From Candidatus Parabacteroides intestinavium (GTDB lineage: Bacteria > Bacteroidota > Bacteroidia > Bacteroidales > Tannerellaceae), in contig DWYO01000092.1 in NCBI GenBank assembly GCA_019118725.1, forward strand, positions 1-30,215: 30,215 bases of DNA, written 5' to 3'. Below are positions 7,482 to 14,864 of this stretch, piece by piece. Under the pieces are notes generated by a model. It did no database searches and was not told the origin of the DNA. It worked only from the letters and a program-made list of their open reading frames with translations. Numbering within the stretch: position 1 is the first letter of the stretch; each line of letters begins with the position of its first letter. The translations under genes and the position numbers were made by a program.

Positions 7482-8731
7482 TGTCTATTCAAAAGAAAAA
7501 GCCCTCCTTGTTCCGGACTGCAGATGGCAAATCGTTCCTGCTCCCGTTCGTTTTTATCACCAGCCTTTTCCTTTTGTGGGGATTTGCGCACGGCCTGCTG
7601 GATGTCTTGAACAAACATTTTCAAGGAGCTTTTACCATGTCGAAGGCTGAGAGTGGATTGGTGCAGTTCGTCACTTATATCGCTTATTTCCTGATGGCGC
7701 TTCCGGCGGGAAACTTCATGAGGCGGTTCGGGTATAAAAAGGGAATACTTTGCGGATTGACGCTGTTCGGACTCGGTTCGTTCTCGTTTATTCCGGCGGT
7801 AATGTTTCATTCCGCTACGCCTTTCCTGATAGCCCTCTTCGTAATCGCTTGCGGATTATGCTTTCTGGAGACCGCCGCTAATCCTTATTCAACGATATTA
7901 GGTCCGCCTGAGTCTGGCGCTCAACGCCTGAACCTATCTCAATCTTTTAACGGGCTGGGATGGATATTGGGACCGTTGATTGGCGGGATGTTGATATTCA
8001 ATGCCGGAGAAGGAGATTCGTTTGCCCTTGCCCGTCCTTATATATTAATAGGTATAGTGGTGGCATTGGTCACATTAGCGTTTTGTTTTATCCGCTTGCC
8101 GGAAATAAAGACCGAAGTGATACGGGAGGCATTTCCCGGTGGGGCGGAGCCGAAAGGTGAGGGGGCGGTCGTTCCCCTCTATAAACGTCCGTCGTTTGTA
8201 CGGGCCGTAATAGCTCAATTTTGCTATTGTGCGGCACAGACTGGTATTTTCAGTTTCTTTATTAATTACGTTACCGAGATGGATCCGCAAATCAGTAACG
8301 TCCGGGCTTCGCAATTTCTGGCTTTCGGAGGAATGGCACTCTTTATGCTGGGGCGGTTGAGCGGAAGTTTCACGATGCGTTGGCTTAAGCCTTCTAAGCT
8401 GTTGTTCCTTTATGCGCTGGCCAGCATCGTATGTATGGCACTGGTCATGGCCTCGGCAGGCCGGATTTCGTTGTATGCGCTTTACATTACCTTCTTCTTT
8501 ATGTCGATCATGTTCCCCACTATTTTTGCGTTGGGGTTGGAAGGCATGGGCGGACAAACCAAGAAAGCGTCATCTTATCTGGTGATGAGTGTGGCGGGCG
8601 GAGCATTCAGTCCGATGCTGATGGGATATATAGGCGAAGACAATATGGCCACAGGCTTTATAGTCCCCCTGCTTGCTTTTGGCTATATCCTTTATTTTGC
8701 TTGGCAGTTTAAAGCTCCGGTAGGGAAATAG
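7478..8731 (+). CDS. fucP: FucP-like sugar:H+ symporter (MFS)
   Basis: Inner-membrane major facilitator of the FucP/GluP group, predicted to import L-fucose or a related hexose with protons. It has 417 residues and about 12 transmembrane helices. FucP hallmarks: LLWGFAHGLLDVLNKHFQ at the start of helix 1 and LCFLETAANPYSTILGP in helix 4. The two proton-coupling acidic residues of E. coli FucP (D46, E135) correspond to D42 and E131. The MFS loop motif appears as GNFMRRFGYKKG. The coupled mutarotase gene supports a deoxyhexose substrate. The Bacteroidetes branch also contains glucose/galactose carriers, so substrate is less certain than family. It is the last gene of the unit and converges on the phosphoesterase gene, 22 bp away. 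Confidence 0.88.
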   Translation: MMSIQKKKPSLFRTADGKSFLLPFVFITSLFLLWGFAHGLLDVLNKHFQGAFTMSKAESGLVQFVTYIAYFLMALPAGNFMRRFGYKKGILCGLTLFGLGSFSFIPAVMFHSATPFLIALFVIACGLCFLETAANPYSTILGPPESGAQRLNLSQSFNGLGWILGPLIGGMLIFNAGEGDSFALARPYILIGIVVALVTLAFCFIRLPEIKTEVIREAFPGGAEPKGEGAVVPLYKRPSFVRAVIAQFCYCAAQTGIFSFFINYVTEMDPQISNVRASQFLAFGGMALFMLGRLSGSFTMRWLKPSKLLFLYALASIVCMALVMASAGRISLYALYITFFFMSIMFPTIFALGLEGMGGQTKKASSYLVMSVAGGAFSPMLMGYIGEDNMATGFIVPLLAFGYILYFAWQFKAPVGK

Positions 8732-8753
8732 GCCGGGGATGGGTATAGTCCGT

Positions 8754-9248
8754 TCATCGGTTACCCAGTTCAATAACTTCCAAGTCATGTACTTTATCAC
8801 CTTCAATGACAAAGCGTATCAAGGTGCGTTTCAGGTGAAATCCGCTTTTCCCGGCTGCTCCCGGATTGATATGGAGGCATTGGAGAGTCTGGTCGTAGGC
8901 CACTTTCAGGATATGGGAATGGCCGGCAATGAACAGATCGGGGCGTGTGTCGAACAGTTCCTTGCGGATTTCCGGATTATATCGTCCGGGATATCCGCCG
9001 ATGTGGGTCATCATCACCTTTATGTCTTCTACTTGGAAATGCGCCACTTTCGGATATTCCAGACGCAAGTTTTGTCCGTCGATGTTTCCATAGACGGCTC
9101 GTAGAGGTTTCAAAGTCGCAAGACGTTGTGCAACCTCTTCTGAGCCAATGTCTCCGGCATGCCAGATTTCATCACATTCACCGAAATATTGGGCGTATTT
9201 GTCATCCCAATAGGCGTGCGTATCGGATAAAAGTCCTATTTTTCTCAT
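8754..9248 (-). CDS. YfcE/MJ0936-type metallophosphoesterase
   Basis: A small (164 residues) cytoplasmic calcineurin-like phosphodiesterase with a two-metal centre. All metal ligands are visible in order: D9 and H11 in LLSDTHA, D33 in WHAGDIG, N55 in YGNID, H82 in MMTHIGGYPG, and H110/H112 in AGHSHI; the NPGAAGKSGFH loop ends the domain. The family shows phosphodiesterase activity on model substrates in vitro; the physiological substrate is generally unknown. It is monocistronic, convergent with fucP and divergent from ppk1 across a 60-bp gap with its own -7 box. The ATG at 9248 gives the canonical MRKIGLLSDTH start. Confidence 0.93.
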   Translation of the reverse strand: MRKIGLLSDTHAYWDDKYAQYFGECDEIWHAGDIGSEEVAQRLATLKPLRAVYGNIDGQNLRLEYPKVAHFQVEDIKVMMTHIGGYPGRYNPEIRKELFDTRPDLFIAGHSHILKVAYDQTLQCLHINPGAAGKSGFHLKRTLIRFVIEGDKVHDLEVIELGNR

Positions 9249-9268
9249 ATTATCTTTCGTTAGTTTCG

Positions 9269-9276
9269 CAAAAGTA
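9269..9276 (-). promoter_or_regulatory. Promoter -7 box for the metallophosphoesterase
   Basis: The reverse strand reads TACTTTTG, matching TAnnTTTG, 20 bp before the ATG at 9248. On the plus strand, TATATTTA (9279-9286) is a weaker candidate for ppk1. Confidence 0.45.
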
Positions 9277-9308
9277 TCTATATTTACCGACCTAAGCTAA
9301 CGAATAGT

Positions 9309-11378
9309 ATGGAAAATGCATATCAATATTTCAATCGCGATGTCAGTTGGCTTTCATTCAACTATCGGGTGCTGATGGAAGCGGAAAATAGCTCATTGCC
9401 TATTTATGAGCGGATCAAGTTCTTATCCATTTATTCATCGAATATGGAAGAATTTTATGAGATTCGTGTGGCGGAGCATCGTGGCGTCATTATGAAGAAG
9501 AATTACACGGAAGAGAGCTCGGCGGAAGCCGAAGCCACGTTGGCGGAAATCACCTGTGAAGTGAATCGCCAGCAGCAGGAGTATCAGCGTATTTACCGCC
9601 TTGTTATTGCAGATTTGGAGCGGCAGGGCATTTTTCTCTATCAGGATAGCCATCCGGAACCATTTCATGAGGCGTTTGTCCGGGATTTCTTCAACGAAGA
9701 GGTGTTCCCTTTTTTAGCTCCGGTAATTATTCAAAAGGATGATATTCGTACCTTCATACGCGACCGGCGTCTTTATCTGGTGATTCGGATGATGAAGAAA
9801 AGGCGGAAGGAAAATCCGGAAGAGAACTTTACGTACCATTATGCGCTGATGAAGATTCCTTATTCGAAAGTGCCGCGTTTTATCGAATTGCCGTGTCATG
9901 AGGGGAAACACTACATTATGTTTATTGATGATATTATCCGGGCTAATCTTTCGTCTGTATTTCCGGGTTACGATATTGATTCGTGTTACAATATAAAGAT
10001 TTCGCGCGATGCGGATATCTATTTGGATGACGAGACGAGTAGCAGTATTGTGGAGAATATCCGGAAGAAACTGAAGAAACGGAAAATTGGAGCCTTGAGC
10101 CGTTTCATGTATGACATGGCTATGCCGCAGGATTTTCTGGATTTTCTGTGTAATGCGTTTTCGATAGGAAAAGAGGATTTGGTGATGGGAGGGCGTTACA
10201 ACAACCTGCAAGATCTGGCGAAGCTTCCTAATCCTCGGGGTAAGGAGCTGGAGCAACAGGTCCCGGCACCGATGCGTATTTCTTATTTGGATGAAATGGG
10301 ATCGATGATTCGGGCGGTGAAGAAGCAGGATGTTTTCCTGCATTTTCCTTATCAGTCGTTTGATTATCTGATCCGATTGCTTATGGAGGCTGCTTTTGAT
10401 CCTACGGTTGAGGAGATTAAGATAACCCAATACCGTGTGGCGGAGAACTCGGCGGTTATTAATACATTGGTGAGTGCGGCACAGAACGGTAAGCAGGTCA
10501 CGGTGTTTGTGGAATTGAAAGCTCGATTTGATGAAGAGAACAATATGAGTACCGCTGAGCGGATGAAGCAGGCGGGCATACGCATCATATATAGTATCCC
10601 TGGACTGAAAGTTCATGCCAAGGTGGCGGTTATTCTTCGGAAAGATACGGAGAGTGGTAGGAAACGGAAGGATATAGCTTATCTGAGTACCGGTAACTTT
10701 AACGAGAAAACTGCGCGTATCTATTCGGATATGGCATTACTGACTTGTAATCCGGAGATTGTTGAGGATATAAATAAGGTATTCGATGTGCTGGAAGAGA
10801 AGATTACTTCACCTCATTTCTCGCATTTGCTGGTCGCACGATTTAACATGGTGCCGGAATTGGAGCGGATGATTGAACGCGAAATAACTCATGTCCGACA
10901 AGGGAGGAAAGGGCGGATTATCCTGAAGATGAACGGACTGCATGATACGCATATGATTGATTGCCTGTATAGAGCCAGTGAGTGCGGAGTAGAGATCGAC
11001 TTGATTGTACGGGGGATCTGTTGTCTGGTTCCGAATCAGCCTTATAGCCGGAATATCCGGATTACGCGGATTGTAGATATGTTTTTGGAGCATTCGCGTG
11101 TATGGTATTTTTATAATGACGGCGTGGAGGATTTGTATTTGGCTTCGGCCGATTGGATGCGCCGGAACCTGAATCGCCGGATCGAGACTGCTTTTCCGAT
11201 TTTGGATGCTTCCATTAAACGGACGGTTATAGACATCTTGCATATCCAGCTTCAGGATAATGTGAAGGCTTGTTGGATAGATGAGCATTTGAATAACGTC
11301 TTCAAGCAACAGGAGGGGATAGAGCCGGTGCGTTCGCAGATGGCTATCTACAATTATTTAAAAGAAAAAGATAGCTAA
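9309..11378 (+). CDS. ppk1: Polyphosphate kinase 1
   Basis: Reversibly polymerises the gamma-phosphate of ATP into inorganic polyphosphate, usually at the membrane or in granules. Its 689 residues match the family (E. coli 688). Visible features: the N-terminal domain with YFNRDVSWLSFNYRVL; a head domain; and the two phospholipase D-like catalytic domains. The autophosphorylated His is H436 in GLKVHAKVAVILR (E. coli H435). The second conserved His is H595 in FLEHSRVWYF. AYLSTGNFNEKTARIYSDM and SADWMRRNLNRRIE are further signatures. No ppk2 or ppx is nearby. The stop codon is 2 bp before the ATG of a membrane-anchored HTH protein, so the two are almost certainly co-transcribed. Confidence 0.97.
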   Translation: MENAYQYFNRDVSWLSFNYRVLMEAENSSLPIYERIKFLSIYSSNMEEFYEIRVAEHRGVIMKKNYTEESSAEAEATLAEITCEVNRQQQEYQRIYRLVIADLERQGIFLYQDSHPEPFHEAFVRDFFNEEVFPFLAPVIIQKDDIRTFIRDRRLYLVIRMMKKRRKENPEENFTYHYALMKIPYSKVPRFIELPCHEGKHYIMFIDDIIRANLSSVFPGYDIDSCYNIKISRDADIYLDDETSSSIVENIRKKLKKRKIGALSRFMYDMAMPQDFLDFLCNAFSIGKEDLVMGGRYNNLQDLAKLPNPRGKELEQQVPAPMRISYLDEMGSMIRAVKKQDVFLHFPYQSFDYLIRLLMEAAFDPTVEEIKITQYRVAENSAVINTLVSAAQNGKQVTVFVELKARFDEENNMSTAERMKQAGIRIIYSIPGLKVHAKVAVILRKDTESGRKRKDIAYLSTGNFNEKTARIYSDMALLTCNPEIVEDINKVFDVLEEKITSPHFSHLLVARFNMVPELERMIEREITHVRQGRKGRIILKMNGLHDTHMIDCLYRASECGVEIDLIVRGICCLVPNQPYSRNIRITRIVDMFLEHSRVWYFYNDGVEDLYLASADWMRRNLNRRIETAFPILDASIKRTVIDILHIQLQDNVKACWIDEHLNNVFKQQEGIEPVRSQMAIYNYLKEKDS

Positions 11379-11380
11379 AG

Positions 11381-12040
11381 ATGGAAAATGTAAATTGGCA
11401 GGAGTTTTATCCGTTCTTGTTCGGAATCGGACTGATAGTAGCCACGATACTTGCTTTTGTGCTGGGACGTCGTTCGGGAAGACGGCTGGAACGGGTGTGG
11501 ATGGCAAGGCAACACTGGAAGAAGAAGCAGACGGCTATCGGTCTTCACCGGAAGGAACAACAGGTGTATTTGGAAAAGATTCGGATTTTGGAAGAGGAGT
11601 TGAAGCGGTTAGAACAGAAGTCGGCGGCTTATCAGGAAAAGCTGGATGATATCGCACGTTACCGGCAGAAGATATTGATCTGCGAGCAACAAATCAAGCA
11701 GCTCTCGTCAGAAGGGGCGGAGAGTACCGCTTTGTCGTTGCTCTATCGTTTGAAGGATGATCCGACTCATACTAATTTGTCTCGTCAGGACTGGGATGGG
11801 TTGATAACTCTGACCGATGCGCTTTTCAATCGGATAGTCTCGTCTCTTTCCGAGAAATATGGATTGACCCGACACGAGCAGGAGATTTGTTGTTTGGTCA
11901 AATGGAACTTTTCGAGGAAGGAACAACTGGCCATTTTCAACAATACCTCAGAGGCGCTTACGAAATCGAAGCAACGTTTGAAAAAGAGGTTGCAATTGAA
12001 TGAAAAAAGTGATTTGGATACATTCATACGCTTATTTTAG
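11381..12040 (+). CDS. Membrane-anchored coiled-coil protein with C-terminal LuxR-like HTH
   Basis: Three parts are visible in 219 residues. A single N-terminal transmembrane helix (about 11-29) is followed by a basic stretch (GRRSGRRLERVWMARQHWKKK). A coiled coil covers about 58-110, with heptad-like Leu/Ile spacing (VYLEKIRILEEELKRLEQ). A C-terminal domain (about 150-210) has LTRHEQEICCLVKWNFSRKEQ followed by a region ending KSKQRLKKRL. That ending resembles the LuxR/GerE-type HTH found at the C-terminus of Bacteroidetes TPR and two-component Y_Y_Y regulators. No TPR repeats or sensor domain are present. It starts 2 bp after ppk1, so a role tied to polyphosphate is suggested by context. The HTH may have lost DNA binding and serve only in protein contacts. 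I do not recognise a named family. Confidence 0.75.
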   Translation: MENVNWQEFYPFLFGIGLIVATILAFVLGRRSGRRLERVWMARQHWKKKQTAIGLHRKEQQVYLEKIRILEEELKRLEQKSAAYQEKLDDIARYRQKILICEQQIKQLSSEGAESTALSLLYRLKDDPTHTNLSRQDWDGLITLTDALFNRIVSSLSEKYGLTRHEQEICCLVKWNFSRKEQLAIFNNTSEALTKSKQRLKKRLQLNEKSDLDTFIRLF

Positions 12041-12121
12041 TTTGTGAATTGTCCGTCAGAAGGTTGGGTGAGTCTTGATGTAAGTGGTCTAAATGATTGA
12101 TTTGTAGTAGATAATGTGTGC

Positions 12122-12135
12122 CCGGATTTGTCCGG
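12122..12135 (+). terminator. Possible terminator after the ppk1 unit
   Basis: CCGGA-TTTG-TCCGG forms a 5-bp GC-rich hairpin, followed by a T-rich stretch (TATTAGTTTATTATTTTTCT) without a continuous T run. It lies 80 bp after the HTH-protein stop and just before the promoter of the DUF4837 gene. Confidence 0.4.
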
Positions 12136-12167
12136 TATTAGTTTATTATTTTTCTGTTTTAGGACTT

Positions 12168-12175
12168 TACCTTTG
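12168..12175 (+). promoter_or_regulatory. Promoter -7 box for the DUF4837 lipoprotein gene
   Basis: TACCTTTG followed by CG matches TAnnTTTG. The predicted start is about 12182, leaving 20-50 nt of leader depending on which ATG is used. No good -33 TTTG is seen. Confidence 0.5.
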
Positions 12176-12204
12176 CGACATACTTTTTCAATCGTGTATG
12201 TTTA

Positions 12205-13236
12205 ATGTCAAAAAATCGGATTATGAAAAGCATGAAGCAAAGTACTTATTTGTTGTATGTGTGTATGCTGGCAGCGTTATGGCTTGCCGGCTGCACATCA
12301 GGAAAGAAAGGGAAAGTCCTTGTCGAGAAACACTCTACCGGATTACCGTTTGAGGTGGTTGTAGTCAGTGAATCCAAACATTGGAAGAGCGTCCTTGGGG
12401 AGCGTTTGCGGGATGAGCTGGAAAAACCCTATCCGGTGCTTCCCCAGCGTGAAGCCACTTCGCGGATCAGTTATTGCGAACCTTATCATTTCAACGGGCT
12501 GATGCGTTACGTGCGTAATATTCTTCTGGTAGATATAAATGATAAGGTTTATACCCGAACGAAATTGGTTGCAGAGAATGATGTCTGGGCAAGTGCCCAA
12601 TTGGTCTTGCGTCTTCAATCGCCGTCATCGGTGGATGTAGAGAAATTCTTGATTGAACACGGAGATACGTTAAATACACTTATCCGCCAGGCCGAACAGA
12701 AACGTTATATTTCCTATTTGGCTGATTATCATAGTTCGTTTGTTGATAAATCGGCCCGTGAGCAGTTTCATCTTTCGATTCATGCTCCCGAAGGCTTTGA
12801 CTCGTTTAAAGAAGATTCTTTGTTCTTTTGGGTGTCAAACAATGCGAATAGTGGACGGATGGATATGGTTTTCTATGATTTTCCGGCGAAGGATGAACAT
12901 GATTTGGCCGTGCCTCGCTTGATTGCAATGCGTGATTCGGTCATGAAACGGAATATATCGGGAAGCTTTGCCGGTTCTTATATGACCACTGAAAAGCGGG
13001 TTGACGTGCAAAGTGAGACGATCCGGGATCAACAGGTACCTTCTGTATTAATTCGAGGTTTATGGCGCGTAGAGGGAGATATGATGGGTGGTCCCTTTGT
13101 TTCACGAGCCTTTTGGGATAAGGCAAGGCATCGTGTGGTTGTGGCTGAAGGGTTTGTCTATGCTCCTGAAACCAATAAGAAGAACTATATGCACCGTTTG
13201 GAATCCTCTTTGAGAACGATTCAGCTTTTGCCTTAA
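12205..13236 (+). CDS. DUF4837-family lipoprotein
   Basis: A Bacteroidetes-specific lipoprotein of unknown function. The N-terminus has a basic patch, a hydrophobic core and the lipobox LAGC, placing the mature protein on the cell envelope. The mature part, about 310 residues, contains family-like segments such as LPFEVVVVSESKHWKSVLGERLRDEL, MRYVRNILLVDIN and a closing region with GLWRVEGDMMGGPFVS and NYMHRLESSLRTI. Recognition as DUF4837 is from memory. Three in-frame ATGs are possible (12205, 12223, 12232). The second gives a more ordinary signal peptide start (MKSMKQSTYLL), and none has a convincing ribosome binding site. It has its own -7 box upstream and converges on the rsmF-like gene across the 128-bp foldback element. 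Confidence 0.8.
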   Translation: MSKNRIMKSMKQSTYLLYVCMLAALWLAGCTSGKKGKVLVEKHSTGLPFEVVVVSESKHWKSVLGERLRDELEKPYPVLPQREATSRISYCEPYHFNGLMRYVRNILLVDINDKVYTRTKLVAENDVWASAQLVLRLQSPSSVDVEKFLIEHGDTLNTLIRQAEQKRYISYLADYHSSFVDKSAREQFHLSIHAPEGFDSFKEDSLFFWVSNNANSGRMDMVFYDFPAKDEHDLAVPRLIAMRDSVMKRNISGSFAGSYMTTEKRVDVQSETIRDQQVPSVLIRGLWRVEGDMMGGPFVSRAFWDKARHRVVVAEGFVYAPETNKKNYMHRLESSLRTIQLLP

Positions 13237-13259
13237 GCAGATAGAAAGAAAATTCGGGG

Positions 13260-13387
13260 GACGGTGTACCACATAATGGGCAATCCGCTTCGTTGCTTTC
13301 GGGATGAGGGCTGCAGTTATTTGCAGGAGTAAACTCCTTTTCCTTCTCCCTCAGCGTCTTGCATCTTACCCATTCTGATACACCGTC
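13260..13387. repeat. 128-bp foldback element, MITE-like or structured RNA
   Basis: Outer arms GACGGTGTA (13260-13268) and TACACCGTC (13379-13387) pair perfectly, and AATGGG (13275-13280) pairs with CCCATT (13369-13374). Inside are TGAGGG (13305-13310) with CCCTCA (13348-13353), and an apical hairpin AGGAGT-AA-ACTCCT (13325-13338). CTGCA (13311-13315) and TGCAG (13322-13326) offer an alternative pairing. CGTCTTGCA occurs twice (13355-13363 and 13384-13392). It lies between convergent genes. No target-site duplication is evident. It could be a non-autonomous transposable element, an RNA, or a bidirectional terminator. Confidence 0.6.
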
Positions 13388-13425
13388 TTGCAAGCAATAA
13401 ACTCAAAAACTTGATGCCAACGTGC

Positions 13426-14814
13426 TTATTCCGGTAGCTTCACCTCTTCCGGGGTATAGCTGCTTCGGATTCTCCATTCCTGCGGATAGAGGTTGTTGGC
13501 CCGATGGCCTAAGTTCTTTACAAATCCGATGGGGTGGTTGCGATAGGTCAGCAGGACATATCCTTTCGGTGTACCTTCAGGTAATACCAAAGCCTCTTTC
13601 CGCAAATAGGAGATGGCCTGGCCCCAATCCACATCTACCTCCGGAAAGGCATTCCGATTCAGGCGGGTGTTTAACGCTAGGGATTGGGCAGGAATCAGGT
13701 CTTTCCCTTTCAATTCGCCGATCTCAACGCCAGCAGTCAGGATATGGAGCTTTTCTTGTAGAAGTGGGTAGATAGCCTGTACTTCCGGAGGAAGCAGGTA
13801 AAGGCTCGTGTCTCTCCATACCGGTGTATAATCGTCATGGAGGAGATACTTCATAACCTCTTTGGGAAGATCCGGTGTATTTTTCCCTTTTTCCTTTTTC
13901 CCTTTAGCTTTATTCCGATAGCGTAGTGGCGTAATTTCTCCTTCTGCCTTTCGCAAGACAGCCAGGAAAAATCCTTCTCCTTTTGTATGGTGCGGGAAAA
14001 AACGATAAACGGGAAGATCATGTTTCAAGGCGCCACAGATGTCCCATGACGGATTAACCGGGATGCTTTCCGGCAAGGCTCCTAATTCTTCCATTATATA
14101 GTATATGTTGTCTTCATCCTCTTCTGTATTGTAGGTGCAGGTACTATATACGAATACCCCTCCGGGTTTCAGGGCATTCCATATATCATGGATAATCCGT
14201 TTTTGGCGTGCGGCGCAAAGTTCTACATTCGCTACGCTCCATTCGCCGGTGCTATCGTTGTCTTTACGGAACATACCTTCACCGGAGCAGGGGACATCGG
14301 CTATGATGACATCAAACAGATGTGTCAATGCCCCGATTTCTTCCGGATCATTATTTGTGACGATACTGGCAGGGAATCCCCATTTTCGGATATTTTCCGC
14401 CAGAACATAACTGCGTGAGCGGATCACTTCATTGCTTACCAGGACACTCCCTTCCGGCAACAGGCTATGCAGGTGGGTGGACTTTCCGCCCGGTGCCGCG
14501 CACAAGTCAAGACAAACCACGGGTTGGTGCACGCTTTGCCTGATGGCTTGTTCCAGGAACATCGATGAAGCCTCTTGCACGTAATAGGCTCCGGCATGGA
14601 ATAACGGGTCGAAGGTGAATGAAGGACGTTCCGGCAGGTAAAATCCTGTTTCACACCAAGCGACTGGTTCACCTTGGGCTATCTGCATACCCTTTTGCGG
14701 ATTTGTCCGGATGCTTACCGGTGTTTCTTCTTGCAACGCTTTTTCTAATTTCTCATATTCCATATCGCCTAAAAGCGCCCGTGTCCGATGTATAAAATCA
14801 ATAGGAAGTGCCAT
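13426..14814 (-). CDS. RsmF-like rRNA (cytosine-C5) methyltransferase, NOL1/NOP2/Sun family
   Basis: Predicted SAM-dependent m5C methyltransferase acting on 16S rRNA (E. coli RsmF modifies C1407). Starting at MALPIDF, the 462 residues show an N-terminal RNA-binding region. The Rossmann methyltransferase follows, with the SAM loop LDLCAAPGGKSTH (about 102-114), motif IV DVPCSGEGMFRK (C176) and motif VI YSTCTYNTEEDE (C226, expected catalytic Cys). A C-terminal extension of about 180 residues fits the PUA-like part of RsmF. The region around NKAKGKKEKGKN is a lysine-rich linker. The frame extends to an ATG at 14835 (MHQTLCK), but the ATG at 14814 is preferred because it matches family starts and lies just after a -7 box. 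It is divergent from the RsmI-like gene, another rRNA methyltransferase. Confidence 0.9.
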   Translation of the reverse strand: MALPIDFIHRTRALLGDMEYEKLEKALQEETPVSIRTNPQKGMQIAQGEPVAWCETGFYLPERPSFTFDPLFHAGAYYVQEASSMFLEQAIRQSVHQPVVCLDLCAAPGGKSTHLHSLLPEGSVLVSNEVIRSRSYVLAENIRKWGFPASIVTNNDPEEIGALTHLFDVIIADVPCSGEGMFRKDNDSTGEWSVANVELCAARQKRIIHDIWNALKPGGVFVYSTCTYNTEEDEDNIYYIMEELGALPESIPVNPSWDICGALKHDLPVYRFFPHHTKGEGFFLAVLRKAEGEITPLRYRNKAKGKKEKGKNTPDLPKEVMKYLLHDDYTPVWRDTSLYLLPPEVQAIYPLLQEKLHILTAGVEIGELKGKDLIPAQSLALNTRLNRNAFPEVDVDWGQAISYLRKEALVLPEGTPKGYVLLTYRNHPIGFVKNLGHRANNLYPQEWRIRSSYTPEEVKLPE

Positions 14815-14832
14815 TTTGCATAAAGTTTGATG

Positions 14833-14840
14833 CAAAAATA
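14833..14840 (-). promoter_or_regulatory. Promoter -7 box for the rsmF-like gene
   Basis: The reverse strand reads TATTTTTG, matching TAnnTTTG, 18 bp before the ATG at 14814. It is 1 bp from the divergent box at 14842-14849. Confidence 0.4.
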
Positions 14841-14841
14841 C

Positions 14842-14849
14842 TACATTTG
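14842..14849 (+). promoter_or_regulatory. Promoter -7 box for the rsmI-like gene
   Basis: TACATTTG followed by CGG matches TAnnTTTG, 15 bp before the ATG at 14865. A TTTG at 14815-14818 is 23 bp upstream, slightly too far for an ideal -33 box. The short leader supports the ATG at 14865 over the upstream in-frame ATG at 14808. Confidence 0.5.
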
Positions 14850-14864
14850 CGGAAAAATACAGAT

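Noticed and set aside
9714..10616. 300-codon minus-strand open frame inside ppk1
   Set aside because: It is antisense to strongly conserved ppk1 motifs, is rich in His/Arg/Ile as expected of a shadow frame, and shows no domain.
12941..13393. Minus-strand 150-codon frame with a cysteine pair (CPLCG) over the foldback element
   Set aside because: Most of it is antisense to the DUF4837 gene, and the suggestive part lies in the foldback element, whose structure explains the sequence. It has no recognisable protein family. A decayed transposase fragment remains a weak possibility.
13250..13400. Foldback element considered as a complete insertion sequence
   Set aside because: There is no transposase frame within the 128 bp and no target-site duplication is visible, so only a MITE-like or RNA interpretation is kept.
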